From: DASXUG01 sp964620425
GTDB lineage: Bacteria > Pseudomonadota > Gammaproteobacteria > Burkholderiales > Methylophilaceae
Direction of reading: 5' to 3'
Assembly (NCBI GenBank): GCA_964620425.1
Contig: CAZUGV010000004.1
Span: 62,001 to 126,000, forward strand
DNA length: 64,000 nt
A program made the position numbers and the translations under genes. Under the pieces are notes generated by a model. The model saw only the letters and a program-made list of their open reading frames with translations. It had not been told where the DNA came from and searched no databases. Positions 7,872 to 17,299 of the stretch are shown one piece after another. Each line of letters begins with the position of its first letter. Within the stretch, counting starts at the first letter, position 1.

Positions 7872-8470
7872 GCGCGGTTAATCCTTCTCCAGACTGGTAC
7901 ATCGTCTGTTGCGCCTTGATAAGGCTGACTAAAGTCATTCAAGCTAGTAATGGCTTCTTGCGCGTTGCGGTCAGCGCGAATTAAATAGCTGTCGTAACCT
8001 GAGCGTTTTAAGAAAAATAGTTGGTCGCGTAACACGTCACCCACGGCGCGTAGTTCATTTTTAAAGTGGTAGCGTGTGCGTATCCAGTTGCCCAAGGTAA
8101 AGTTACGACCATCGGCAAAGCGTTCGACAAACACCGCGATTAAAGGCAATACATTAAGGTCGGGGAACTCAGCCACCAATTGCTCAATCGGCTCATGTGT
8201 CGCGACTAAAATACCGATTTCACCAGCGGCCAACCGTGCGCCTAATGTCGCCTTTTTAGCTATCCAAACAGGCAATGGCAAAATGATTTTGCCTGTTGCA
8301 GGGATTTCAGTCGCGTCAATTTGTGCTTGGCTAAAGGTTTCTTCACCATGCAGTTTAAATAAGACGACTTTACCTGCCTGTTTACGCACCACTTCATCGC
8401 CTAAAGTTGGCGGAATCACCCGTGTCCATTCGTCAGCGGCAATGATGTTATTTTTGATTAATTGACTCAT
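7868..8470 (-). CDS. DUF934 protein of the sulfite reductase operon
   Basis: A 200-residue member of DUF934, a soluble family without a proven activity that is almost always encoded next to cysI in Proteobacteria. The conserved core lies in the second half (GILVATHEPIEQL, PLIAVFVERFADGRNFTLG, ELRAVGDVLRDQLFFLKRSGYDSY). It overlaps cysI by four bases upstream and cysH by four bases downstream, so translation of the three is coupled. An accessory role in sulfite reduction or electron supply is inferred only from this context. There are no cysteines arranged for a cluster and no membrane segment. Confidence 0.88.
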   Translation of the reverse strand: MSQLIKNNIIAADEWTRVIPPTLGDEVVRKQAGKVVLFKLHGEETFSQAQIDATEIPATGKIILPLPVWIAKKATLGARLAAGEIGILVATHEPIEQLVAEFPDLNVLPLIAVFVERFADGRNFTLGNWIRTRYHFKNELRAVGDVLRDQLFFLKRSGYDSYLIRADRNAQEAITSLNDFSQPYQGATDDVPVWRRINRA

Positions 8471-10131
8471 GCAACACTCTTTTCTGCATAAACGTGTGCT
8501 TTAAATGGGTCTAAACCTAAGCGACGCACCGTATCAATAAAACGTTCTTCTGGTGTGCGTTCTTTGATATAGACTTCAATCAGTTTTTGAATCACGCTAG
8601 GCATTTCTTCAGCCGCAAACGAGCGCCCAATCACGCTACCCAAACTGGCATCGTTGCCTTGCTTGCCACCAATCGAGACTTGGTACCATTCTTCGCTGTC
8701 TTTATCCACGCCCAAAATGCCGATATGACCAACGTGGTGATGACCGCATGCATTCATGCAACCTGAGATATTCAACTCAATATCACCGATGTCATGCAGA
8801 TAATCTAAATTATCAAATTGCATCTGAATCGCTTCGGCAATCGGAATCGATTTTGCATTCGCCAAGCTACAGAAGTCACCGCCTGGGCAACAAATAATAT
8901 CCGTCAACAAACCAATGTTAGGGGTGGCCAAACCAGCGGCGCGTGCTTTTTCCCACACCGCATATAAATCACTGAGTTTCACATCGGCCAAAATCAAGTT
9001 TTGCTCGTGTGAAGAACGCAATTCACCAAAACTATAAGCATCGGCTAAATCCGCCACCAAATGCATTTGCTCAGTGGTGATGTCGCCGGGTGGTTTACCG
9101 TGTGGTTTGAGAGATAAAGTCACTGCGCGATAACCCGCTTGTTTGTGAGGGTGTACGCAACGTTTAACCCATGCAGCAAACGCTGGGTTGCTTGCCACAG
9201 CCGCATCGAAGCTAGCGTCATGCGCAGGCAAGGTTTCGTAAGGCATAGGCTCAAAGTATTGCGCAACACGGTCAAGCTCCGCTTGCGTGATGGTGAGAGG
9301 GCCGTCTTTTAAGTGCGCCCATTCTGCTTCCACTTGCGCTTTAAAGGCTTCAATACCCAAAGCTTTGACCAAGATTTTGATACGCGCTTTGTAAGAGTTG
9401 TCGCGACGACCGTGGATGTTGTACACGCGAATAATCGCCTCACAATAAGACAACACATGTTGCCAAGGCAGACTTTCTTCAATCACGGTGCCCAAAATAG
9501 GCGTGCGACCTAAACCACCGCCCACCCACACTTTAATACGGAGTTCGTTGGCGCTGTCTTTAAAAAACTCCAAACCGATGTCATGCATTTGCACCACAGC
9601 ACGGTCTTCTTTAGTGCCAGACACGGCAATTTTAAATTTGCGTGGTAACAAAGCAAATTCTTGATGGAAGGTGCTCCATTGACGCATGATTTCTGCAATC
9701 GCGCGTGGATCAACCACTTCATCAGGCGCAATGCCGACAAATTGGTCTGTGGTAATGTTACGAATACAGTTGCCTGAGGTTTGAATGGCGTGCATTTCTA
9801 CCGTGGCCAATTCGGCCAAAATCTCAGGCACATCTTCTAACTTAGGCCAGTTGAGTTGCAAGTTTTGGCGCGTAGAAAAGTGACCGTAACCTCGGTCGTA
9901 TTTTTTTGTGATGTCAGCCAGTTTGCGCATTTGCTTGCTTGAGAGCATGCCGTAAGGCACGGCGATACGCAACATGGGTGCATGGCGTTGAATATACAAG
10001 CCATTTTGCAAGCGCAATGGACGAAACTCTTCATCGGTAAGCTCGCCTGCTAAGTAGCGGCGCGTTTGGTCGCGGTATTGAGCGACACGTTCATCAACGA
10101 TTTGTTGATCAATAGCATCATATTTATACAT
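8467..10131 (-). CDS. cysI: Sulfite reductase hemoprotein (CysI / nitrite-sulfite reductase family)
   Basis: A 554-residue siroheme and [4Fe-4S] reductase that reduces sulfite to sulfide. The two cysteine pairs that hold the coupled cluster and siroheme are visible: CCPGGDFC (near 405) and SGCMNACGHH (near 448). The duplicated ferredoxin-like and siroheme half-domains are present (RHAPMLRIAVPYG, GHFSTRQNLQLNW). No CysJ flavoprotein is nearby, so the electron donor is probably another carrier. It is the second gene of the operon, 34 bases after the TSUP exporter. Length is normal. Confidence 0.94.
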   Translation of the reverse strand: MYKYDAIDQQIVDERVAQYRDQTRRYLAGELTDEEFRPLRLQNGLYIQRHAPMLRIAVPYGMLSSKQMRKLADITKKYDRGYGHFSTRQNLQLNWPKLEDVPEILAELATVEMHAIQTSGNCIRNITTDQFVGIAPDEVVDPRAIAEIMRQWSTFHQEFALLPRKFKIAVSGTKEDRAVVQMHDIGLEFFKDSANELRIKVWVGGGLGRTPILGTVIEESLPWQHVLSYCEAIIRVYNIHGRRDNSYKARIKILVKALGIEAFKAQVEAEWAHLKDGPLTITQAELDRVAQYFEPMPYETLPAHDASFDAAVASNPAFAAWVKRCVHPHKQAGYRAVTLSLKPHGKPPGDITTEQMHLVADLADAYSFGELRSSHEQNLILADVKLSDLYAVWEKARAAGLATPNIGLLTDIICCPGGDFCSLANAKSIPIAEAIQMQFDNLDYLHDIGDIELNISGCMNACGHHHVGHIGILGVDKDSEEWYQVSIGGKQGNDASLGSVIGRSFAAEEMPSVIQKLIEVYIKERTPEERFIDTVRRLGLDPFKAHVYAEKSVA

Positions 10132-10165
10132 GGTTTAGTATAGCTTTTTGTAAAGAGGCGTTATT

Positions 10166-10936
10166 TTAATGCAAAACCAGTTTTAAGCCCACATAAATCA
10201 ATATGCAAGCAAGCGCGATTCTTACCCAATGCTCAGCAATTTTTGAACTCATGTGACTGCCTAAATAAATCCCAGGGATCGAACCGATTAATAAAGTGCC
10301 TAATAAGCTGTAGTTGATTGTACCTAGTGTTGCATGGCCAATACCAGCGACTAACGTAAGTGGTACGGCGTGAGCAATATCACTGCCAACAATCGTGGTA
10401 ATTTTTTCTTTTGGATAGAGCATAATCAATGCTGTTACCCCTAAAGCACCAGCACCAACAGAGGTTAAGGTAACCAAGGCACCTAAAACGATGCCTAATA
10501 ATACCGTGAGTGTTGGAACATATTGCACTGGAATCCATCGGTCTTTAGCCACCAACGCCATGAGTTTGCTACGTAATAAAACAGCGATAGACGTAATAAT
10601 CAAGGCGATGCCAAGCCAAAATTTAATGGTGGCAATCGCTCCGCTAGATTCAACATTTATGGTTCTCAGCACTAAAATCGTGGCGATTGAGGCAGGCACA
10701 CTGCCCATTGCTAATAACGTGACCATTTTCCAATCAATATTACCTAGCTTGCCATGGGCGAAAATCCCTACGGACTTGGTTACAGAGGCAAAGAGTAAAT
10801 CTGTACCTACTGCTACGGCTGGTTTAATGTGAAAAAATAACAGCAGTATAGGTGTCATTAAGGAACCGCCACCCACACCTGTTAATCCAACTAAAAAACC
10901 AACGACAAAGCCTGCAATAATGTATCCGAATTCCAC
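10166..10936 (-). CDS. TauE/SafE (TSUP) family sulfite/sulfur-compound transporter
   Basis: A 256-residue inner-membrane protein with about eight hydrophobic helices. It has the TSUP glycine-rich opening (GFLVGLTGVGGGSLMTPIL near 13-31) and its repeat in the second half (ALVTLTSVGAGALGVTALIML). Members export sulfite, taurine breakdown products or other sulfur anions. As first gene of the cys operon it may vent excess sulfite or help sulfate balance; this is inference from position. The start is GTG at 10936; the 130-base gap upstream is shared with the divergent cysB-type regulator and probably holds both promoters. Confidence 0.88.
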   Translation of the reverse strand: MEFGYIIAGFVVGFLVGLTGVGGGSLMTPILLLFFHIKPAVAVGTDLLFASVTKSVGIFAHGKLGNIDWKMVTLLAMGSVPASIATILVLRTINVESSGAIATIKFWLGIALIITSIAVLLRSKLMALVAKDRWIPVQYVPTLTVLLGIVLGALVTLTSVGAGALGVTALIMLYPKEKITTIVGSDIAHAVPLTLVAGIGHATLGTINYSLLGTLLIGSIPGIYLGSHMSSKIAEHWVRIALACILIYVGLKLVLH

Positions 10937-11066
10937 GTGGAGTATCCGATGAATATAAAGGAGGGCATGTTACCAGTAAACTATCTAAGTTTTTATAATA
11001 TGTTATTCTATTGCCTAATGATTTAGTTATATAGAAAAGCTGGCTTGATAGAAAGGTTTACTGAAT

Positions 11067-11990
11067 ATGAAGTTCAATCAGTTGCGCTATTTACACGAAG
11101 TTGCGAAGCAGGGTTTAAATGTATCTTTAGCGGCGGAGGCTTTGCATACTTCTCAGCCAGGGGTAAGTAAACAGATTCAGCTGCTTGAGGAAGAGCTGAA
11201 TCTTCAAGTGTTTCAGCGTAATGGCAAGCGATTGGTTGGCGTTACCGAACCTGGTAAGGTGGTTTTAGAGTTGGCCGAACGCGTGATGCGCCAAATGGAA
11301 AATATTAAACGCGTGGGCGATGACTTTGCCCAAGAGGACACGGGTACACTGACGATTGCGACTACGCACACACAAGCGCGCTATCGCTTACCTGCTGCGG
11401 TAAAGGCGTTTATGGACCAGTATCCCAAAGTAAAGTTAGCGATACATCAAGGTAATCCAACGCAAGTGGCAGAACAGGTGGCAAGCGGTGAGGCTGATAT
11501 TGGGATTGCGACTGAGGCGATTAGCAATTATGAAAAAATTCTCTGTTTGCCTGCATATCAGTGGAATCGTTGCGTGGTTATTCCTCACGACCACGAGTTA
11601 CTTAAGACTGAGCCGCTCACCTTGGAAAAAATTACGCGTTACCCACTGATTACCTACGACTTTGCTTTTACTGGAGGCTCATTGGTGAGTCGAGTCTTTA
11701 ATGAGGCTGGTTTGCAACCCAATGTTGTATTGACTGCGATTGATGCAGACGTCATTAAAACTTATGTGAGTTTGGGTTTGGGGGTCGGTTTGCTTGCAAA
11801 TATGGCATATGATGCGCAAAGAGACGCAAACTTGGCGATGCGAGATGTGAGTCATTTATTTCCGCCAAGCACTACCTATGTGGGCATCAGGCGAGATAGT
11901 TATTTGCGCAAGTACATGTATGCTTTTATTCAACTACTTGCCCCACATTTTGATCGGAAAGCAGTCAATCAGCACTTGAAGCAAGGTTAA
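11067..11990 (+). CDS. cysB: CysB-family LysR-type transcriptional regulator
   Basis: A 307-residue LysR regulator of the CysB/Cbl branch. The winged HTH is at residues 1-60 (MKFNQLRYLHEVAKQGLN, TSQPGVSKQIQLLEEEL), followed by the effector domain that senses O-/N-acetylserine and sulfur anions (TTHTQARYRLP near 105 and LGLGVGLLAN near 234 are CysB marks). It is divergent from the cys operon and should activate it under sulfur limitation. The AT-rich shared gap contains ATAATATGTTAT, a partial palindrome that could be part of its operator. Whether it is CysB proper or Cbl cannot be settled from sequence alone. Confidence 0.9.
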   Translation: MKFNQLRYLHEVAKQGLNVSLAAEALHTSQPGVSKQIQLLEEELNLQVFQRNGKRLVGVTEPGKVVLELAERVMRQMENIKRVGDDFAQEDTGTLTIATTHTQARYRLPAAVKAFMDQYPKVKLAIHQGNPTQVAEQVASGEADIGIATEAISNYEKILCLPAYQWNRCVVIPHDHELLKTEPLTLEKITRYPLITYDFAFTGGSLVSRVFNEAGLQPNVVLTAIDADVIKTYVSLGLGVGLLANMAYDAQRDANLAMRDVSHLFPPSTTYVGIRRDSYLRKYMYAFIQLLAPHFDRKAVNQHLKQG

Positions 11991-12029
11991 GTGCCGCTTC
12001 GTAAAGCTACAATTAAAGGGTGACGCGAC

Positions 12030-12548
12030 ATGTTTAAATTCATAGAGATACTACTTGCAGTAGCTGTTTATATGACTACTTTTGCAATCAGCACATCAGT
12101 AGCGAATGCGGCTACTCCAATGCCAGCGATTGACCCTACAACTGCAATTTATGAGGTGCCTGTAGAACCCGGAGTGACGTATGAAGCCGTGATTGATAGC
12201 CTTAAATCGATCTCTGAAGGTCAAAATTTTGTTAATCCTGCCAACTTTCCCATTGCTGAACATATGAAAAAGCGTGGTTTAACGCCAGAGGGGCCGCTAG
12301 AGGTACGTGCTTTTTGCAACCTCGGCTTGGGTGCTGAAATCATGATAGACCACCCCGAGTTTGTTGTGTTCGCACCATGTAGTATTGCCATCTATCAAAA
12401 AAAAGGAAAGTTATATCTTGCACTTGATCGGCCTACATACGACTTAAAAAGTATTAAAAATCCAACACCAAGAGCTCAAGAAGCGGCTCAAGCGCTGGAA
12501 GATGCCTTAATTAGTATTATAGAAAAGGCGCGTAAGGGTGAGTTTTGA
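12030..12548 (+). CDS. Secreted DUF302 domain protein
   Basis: A 172-residue protein with an N-terminal signal peptide (hydrophobic about 5-28, probable cut after VANA) and one DUF302 domain. The typical segment is EVRAFCNLGLGAEIMIDHPE followed by FAPCSIAIY (residues about 93-130). DUF302 proteins are small periplasmic or cytosolic proteins of unsettled function, seen beside redox and sulfur genes. Two cysteines (in AFCNL and FAPCS) are conserved in this subgroup. It lies 39 bases after the regulator gene on the same strand and may be co-transcribed, but no link is shown. Confidence 0.75.
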   Translation: MFKFIEILLAVAVYMTTFAISTSVANAATPMPAIDPTTAIYEVPVEPGVTYEAVIDSLKSISEGQNFVNPANFPIAEHMKKRGLTPEGPLEVRAFCNLGLGAEIMIDHPEFVVFAPCSIAIYQKKGKLYLALDRPTYDLKSIKNPTPRAQEAAQALEDALISIIEKARKGEF

Positions 12549-12599
12549 TATGATTTGTTTTGTAAAATAAAAATCCAACTTAAAAAGAATTGAAAAATC

Positions 12600-14081
12600 A
12601 TGGCGACTCCAATTTTAATAGCGAAAAACAATCAAACTGAAAGCGTTATTTTGCCCAAGATGGCGAATCGTCACGGTTTAATTGCAGGCGCAACAGGTAC
12701 AGGTAAAACTGTGACTCTGCAAAGCATGGCACAACAGTTTTCCAATATGGGTGTGCCTGTTTTTATGGCGGACGTTAAAGGCGACCTCGCTGGGATGAGC
12801 CAAGTTGGTGGTGGCAACCCCAAAGTGGATGCACGTGTTAAAGACTTAAACCTAGAGGGTTTTACATTTGCGGCTAGCCCCGTCACTTTTTGGGATGTGT
12901 TTGGTGTAAAAGGTCACCCAGTGCGCACTACCATTGCGGAGATGGGGCCACTTTTGCTGGCACGCATGTTGAATTTGAATGACGTGCAGGCAGGGGTATT
13001 AAATGCGGTATTTAAAATTGCCGATGACCAAGGCTGGTTGTTGCTTGATCTAAAAGATTTACGTGCCATGATGCAGCATGCGGCGGAACATGCTGCGGAA
13101 TATATGACTCAATATGGCAATATTTCCTCTGCCAGCGTTGGTGCGGTACAACGGGCATTATTGGCTTTAGAAACGCAAGGTGCAGGTCAACTCTTTGGTG
13201 AACCAGCGTTAAACCTCGACGATTTGATGCAAACCGATAGTCAAGGTCGCGGCATGGTCAATATTCTTGCTTCGGACACTTTGTTTAATTCGCCTCAAAT
13301 TTACGCTACGTTTTTACTGTGGTTGCTTTCAGAATTGTTTGAAAAATTGCCTGAAGTCGGCGATTTAGAAAAACCTAAGCTGGTATTTTTCTTTGATGAA
13401 GCGCATTTGCTGTTTAATGATGCTCCCAAACCTTTGATGGACAAGGTTGAACAAGTCGTTCGTTTAATTCGCTCAAAGGGCGTAGGTGTATATTTTGTGA
13501 GTCAAAACCCATTAGATATTCCTGATGTGGTATTGGGTCAGTTGGGTAACCGTGTTCAGCATGCACTTCGAGCATTTACCCCACGCGATCAAAAAGCGGT
13601 GCAATCCGCCGCTGAGACTTTTAGGGTGAATCCCGAATTAGATGTGGCAACCGTGATTACCGAGTTAGGGGTTGGCGAGGCGCTAGTTTCACTTCTAGAT
13701 GAGAAGGGCGCACCAACACCAGTAGAGCGTTCGTTTATTATTCCACCCAGTAGTCGAATTGGTGCGCTAAATGAGGCTGAGCGAAATGCCATTATTAAAA
13801 ACTCCATCATTTATGGACATTATGAAAATGCGATAGACCGAGAGTCAGCGTATGAAATCTTAAAAGGGCGCGCTGATCAATCAGCGACAGAAGCAGAGGC
13901 GGATAAAGGCTTTAATTGGGGTGGCATTTTTGGCAGTGACACAACCAAGTCAAAAGGTCGCCAGTCAGACTCTATATTGGAAGTTGCCGCAAAAAGTGCA
14001 GTACGTACCATAGGCACAGAGTTAGGTCGGCAAATTATCCGTGGGGTGTTGGGCTCGTTGTTGGGTGGCAAAAAGAAGTAA
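12600..14081 (+). CDS. HerA-like ATPase, DUF853 (YjgR family)
   Basis: A 493-residue P-loop ATPase. Walker A is GATGTGKT (30-37), Walker B is KLVFFFDEAHLL (near 260-271), and an arginine-finger region is seen around VSQNPLDIPD and NRVQHALRAFTPRDQKAV. It matches the DUF853 / YjgR family, cytosolic relatives of the HerA and FtsK translocases. The role is unknown; a DNA- or protein-translocating hexamer is inferred from fold. The C-terminus carries a Gly- and Lys-rich end (GSLLGGKKK). It is followed 21 bases later by a YigZ-family gene. Confidence 0.88.
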   Translation: MATPILIAKNNQTESVILPKMANRHGLIAGATGTGKTVTLQSMAQQFSNMGVPVFMADVKGDLAGMSQVGGGNPKVDARVKDLNLEGFTFAASPVTFWDVFGVKGHPVRTTIAEMGPLLLARMLNLNDVQAGVLNAVFKIADDQGWLLLDLKDLRAMMQHAAEHAAEYMTQYGNISSASVGAVQRALLALETQGAGQLFGEPALNLDDLMQTDSQGRGMVNILASDTLFNSPQIYATFLLWLLSELFEKLPEVGDLEKPKLVFFFDEAHLLFNDAPKPLMDKVEQVVRLIRSKGVGVYFVSQNPLDIPDVVLGQLGNRVQHALRAFTPRDQKAVQSAAETFRVNPELDVATVITELGVGEALVSLLDEKGAPTPVERSFIIPPSSRIGALNEAERNAIIKNSIIYGHYENAIDRESAYEILKGRADQSATEAEADKGFNWGGIFGSDTTKSKGRQSDSILEVAAKSAVRTIGTELGRQIIRGVLGSLLGGKKK

Positions 14082-14102
14082 CCGTTTTTTGAGTGATTCA
14101 TA

Positions 14103-14663
14103 TTGTTAAGTATTACAAAATCTGGTGAAGCAGAGCAAACCATCAACAAATCTCGCTTTATCGCGATTGCAGAACATTGCGTCGATGAGCGTGCGGTTGC
14201 CATGTGTTTGCGTCGATTAGCTTCCGCGCATCAAACTGCGCATCATCTAGCCTATGCCTTTCGCATTAAAACTGACCAAGGCATTGTTCAGCGCTTTAGT
14301 GATGCCGGAGAACCTTCTGGCACTGCGGGTAAACCTATTCTGCAATTTATTGAAGGTCGAGATTTAATCAATATCTGTGTTGGTGTGATTCGGTATTATG
14401 GAGGTATCAACTTAGGTACAGGCGGCTTGGCTAGAGCCTATGGTGGCACTGGTAAAATGGCGATAGAGGCTGCAAAAATTGAACCTTTTGTTGAAATGAT
14501 TCGATTACAATTTACACTAGATTATAAAGTGCTCGATCAGTTTATTCGTGAGTTATCAAAGGTCAATGGGTACGTCGTTGACAAATCATTTGGTGAGCAG
14601 GTAATTCTGGTAGCTGAATTGCCAAAGACTGAAGCAGCTAATCTGCAAAAGAGATTTGAGTAG
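14103..14663 (+). CDS. YigZ / IMPACT family protein
   Basis: A 186-residue protein with an N-terminal UPF0029 (IMPACT) domain: KSRFIA at 16-21, AHHLAYAFRI, FSDAGEPSGTAGKPIL and VIRYYGGINLGTGGLARAYG. The second domain is the ferredoxin-like DUF1949. The family includes E. coli YigZ and the eukaryotic GCN2 regulator IMPACT; the bacterial role is uncertain but linked to ribosomes. The start is TTG at 14103, which puts KSRFI at the usual distance from the N-terminus; no closer ATG upstream is in frame. It ends 55 bases before the convergent glnD. Confidence 0.88.
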   Translation: MLSITKSGEAEQTINKSRFIAIAEHCVDERAVAMCLRRLASAHQTAHHLAYAFRIKTDQGIVQRFSDAGEPSGTAGKPILQFIEGRDLINICVGVIRYYGGINLGTGGLARAYGGTGKMAIEAAKIEPFVEMIRLQFTLDYKVLDQFIRELSKVNGYVVDKSFGEQVILVAELPKTEAANLQKRFE

Positions 14664-14718
14664 ACTGTTCAGTCTTCTCATTTCAGTTGTTGAGATCAGA
14701 CCAGCATTACGATCATCG

Positions 14719-17292
14719 CTATTTGGTTAGATTATCAATAATAGATTGTTTAAGCACCGCCACTTCAGCTTCAGTGAGCGCTACACCCTTGGGTTTTGAA
14801 ATTAAAAAACTATCTTCAGCGCGCTTGCCTAAAGTGTTGATCTTCGCTGTTTGTAAGTCAATATTGTTTTTGAGCAGTATATGCGCAATAGTAGAAAGCA
14901 AGCCAGGGCGGTCACTCGTAATAATTTCAAGCGAGTGATTGTTATTGCTCTCTAATTTGATATTGACTGTGGTCTGAATCGGCATGTGTTTTACCTGCCG
15001 ACTTAAGCGACCTTTTAACGGTTGATCTGGTCCTTTGTTGGAGGATAGTTTTTGTGTGAGCTCAAATTCAATGTAATTTAACAAATCACGATAGTGTATT
15101 GATTTATCACTTTGATCCAACACTAAGAAGCTGTCTAAAGCATAGTCGTCAGGCGTGGTGTGAACTTTTGCTTCTAAAATGGTGTAGTTAATACGCTCAA
15201 AAAAGCTACAAATTGTGGCAAATATATTGTTGCATGATGGTGTGTAAATCATCACCTGAATGCCAGCGCCAGTCGGACTGAGTCGCGATCTTACAATCGG
15301 TGTTTTGGTTTTTAAGTGAGGGAGAAGCAAGCGCGTTTGCCACGCAATTTCAGAGCTTTCATGCTTGACGAAGTATTGCTTGCCAAGATTTTCCCATATT
15401 AAATGGTAAGACTTTTCCATTAAGCCGTAGTGAGATAATGTCTTTTTGGCTTCATTTTGTCGTGCAATGACCTCCGCATCTGCTTGATGGTGAGCGCCCC
15501 TCAGTAGGCGACGTGTGCTGAAAAACAAGCTTTCTAACAGCTTGCCTTTCCATGCGTTCCATACTTTAGGGCTGGTGCCACGAATATCTGCAACTGTTAG
15601 TAGGTACAATGCGATTAGACGGTACTCGTTTTCCATCAGCCGCGCAAAGTCTTCGATTACTTTGGGGTCGGATAGGTCTGTTTTTTGAGCGACGCTAGAC
15701 ATAATGAGATGATTGCGAACCAACCATGCGACCAATTCGGTTTCATCTTTATTGAGTCCATGTGATTTACAAAAGCGTTTCGCATCTTGCTCACCCAGCT
15801 GGGAGTGGTCTCCACCTCGACCTTTTGCAATGTCATGAAATAAAGCGCCCAAAAATAGAATGTAAGGCTTATCAAAAGCTAAAAACAACTCCGTACACAG
15901 TGGGAACTCATTCGCGTGCTGGGGAAGTGCAAAGCGACGCAAATTTCTGAGTACATTTAGAATATGTTCATCAACCGTGTATACATGAAATAAATCATGC
16001 TGCATCTGCCCAACAATATGTCCAAATGCGGGAATGTAGTTACCTAATATTTCATAACGATTTAGTTTTGTAATACCCGCAGGATGTTTCAAAATATCCA
16101 TAAACAATTTTTTGTTGATGGGGTTGTTTCTAAATTCCCGATTCACTAAGTTTTTGACACGGTGTAAAGTGCGAAGCAGATTGGGGCTCATGCCGCTAAG
16201 TTCTGGATTTGTGGCTAATACCACAAAACTTTCCAAGATTGCCGATGGTTCCTGTTGTAAAAGTAATGGAGACTTCGCCTGCAGTAAGCCGTTTTTAGCT
16301 TCAAAGTGATCGTTGATGGGCGTTACTGTATGATTTTGTGGGTAAACGCGCTCTTTTAGCAGGTTTAATAAAATCTCATTAATCAAGCTTACGAATTTTG
16401 CACTTCGATAAAAGCTCTGCATCAACTGTTCGCTTGCGCGGCGGCGAGCCGAATTGCGAAAGCCGAGCTCATTGGCTAGCTCATTTTGAAAATCAAATAA
16501 CAGTCTATCTTCTCGGCGATTTGCTAGGTAATGTAGGTGTACCCTAAGCGTCTGTAAATTGCTTTTGTGACGAAGAATTTGACGCCACTCTGAAACGCTA
16601 ATAATTTCGTGTTTTACCAATGACGACCAATTGCTACCTAAACCTAAACTTTTGCTTATCCATAAAATATTTTGTAAGTCACGAAGACCGCCAGGAGATT
16701 CTTTAATATTTGGTTCTAAATTATAAGAGGTGTCATTAAAGCGTTTGTGTCGTTGCTCTTGCTCAAATAATTTAGCTTCAAAGAATGCTTGTTTATCCAT
16801 GACCGAAGACACGGCAGCTTTGAATGCCTTAAACATTGATTTGCTACCGATGAGTCGGCGCGATTCAAGCAGGTTTGTTTGGATGGTGACATCTTTTTGA
16901 GCTTCTTCAACACACTCATCTATTGTGCGAACGCTATGTCCGATGGCTAAACCAGTATCCCATAATGTACCGATGATCGCCTCTATGCGACTCATAAGTT
17001 CTTCTGATGCATCGTTAGGTAACAGAATCAATAAGTCAATATCGGAGTGTGGGGAAAGCTCATGGCGGCCATATCCACCTGTTGCGATTAGACAGGCATG
17101 TCTAGATAAGTCCGCGTGCAGCCAAATTTCCCTTAACAGCTGATCTATTAATTGTGAGTGCAGACTCAGCAGTCGAGAAGTCTTACCTGATGCTTTGAAG
17201 TAATTTCGCAACGAGGCTTGAATTTCTTTTAATCGACTATGCCAAGCTTGAGTTGTTGCGACAGGGCGTGCTGTATCCGAATTTAAATCCAT
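14719..17292 (-). CDS. glnD: Bifunctional uridylyltransferase / uridylyl-removing enzyme GlnD
   Basis: An 857-residue sensor of glutamine that adds UMP to, or removes it from, PII proteins and so tunes nitrogen assimilation. The nucleotidyltransferase motif GGYGRHELSPHSDIDLL lies at 72-88. The HD hydrolase domain follows (LFHDIAKGRGGDHS near 486), and two ACT domains sit at the C-terminus (GIQVMIYTPSCNN and LEIITSDRPGLLSTIA). Length matches the family. It is seven bases downstream of map, which also precedes glnD in E. coli, so both share an operon on the minus strand. Confidence 0.96.
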   Translation of the reverse strand: MDLNSDTARPVATTQAWHSRLKEIQASLRNYFKASGKTSRLLSLHSQLIDQLLREIWLHADLSRHACLIATGGYGRHELSPHSDIDLLILLPNDASEELMSRIEAIIGTLWDTGLAIGHSVRTIDECVEEAQKDVTIQTNLLESRRLIGSKSMFKAFKAAVSSVMDKQAFFEAKLFEQEQRHKRFNDTSYNLEPNIKESPGGLRDLQNILWISKSLGLGSNWSSLVKHEIISVSEWRQILRHKSNLQTLRVHLHYLANRREDRLLFDFQNELANELGFRNSARRRASEQLMQSFYRSAKFVSLINEILLNLLKERVYPQNHTVTPINDHFEAKNGLLQAKSPLLLQQEPSAILESFVVLATNPELSGMSPNLLRTLHRVKNLVNREFRNNPINKKLFMDILKHPAGITKLNRYEILGNYIPAFGHIVGQMQHDLFHVYTVDEHILNVLRNLRRFALPQHANEFPLCTELFLAFDKPYILFLGALFHDIAKGRGGDHSQLGEQDAKRFCKSHGLNKDETELVAWLVRNHLIMSSVAQKTDLSDPKVIEDFARLMENEYRLIALYLLTVADIRGTSPKVWNAWKGKLLESLFFSTRRLLRGAHHQADAEVIARQNEAKKTLSHYGLMEKSYHLIWENLGKQYFVKHESSEIAWQTRLLLPHLKTKTPIVRSRLSPTGAGIQVMIYTPSCNNIFATICSFFERINYTILEAKVHTTPDDYALDSFLVLDQSDKSIHYRDLLNYIEFELTQKLSSNKGPDQPLKGRLSRQVKHMPIQTTVNIKLESNNNHSLEIITSDRPGLLSTIAHILLKNNIDLQTAKINTLGKRAEDSFLISKPKGVALTEAEVAVLKQSIIDNLTK

Positions 17293-17299
17293 TGCACAG

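Noticed and set aside
12600..14081. HerA-like ATPase as part of a HerA-nuclease phage defence system
   Set aside because: It belongs to the housekeeping DUF853/YjgR group and no NurA, SIR2 or other effector gene is adjacent.
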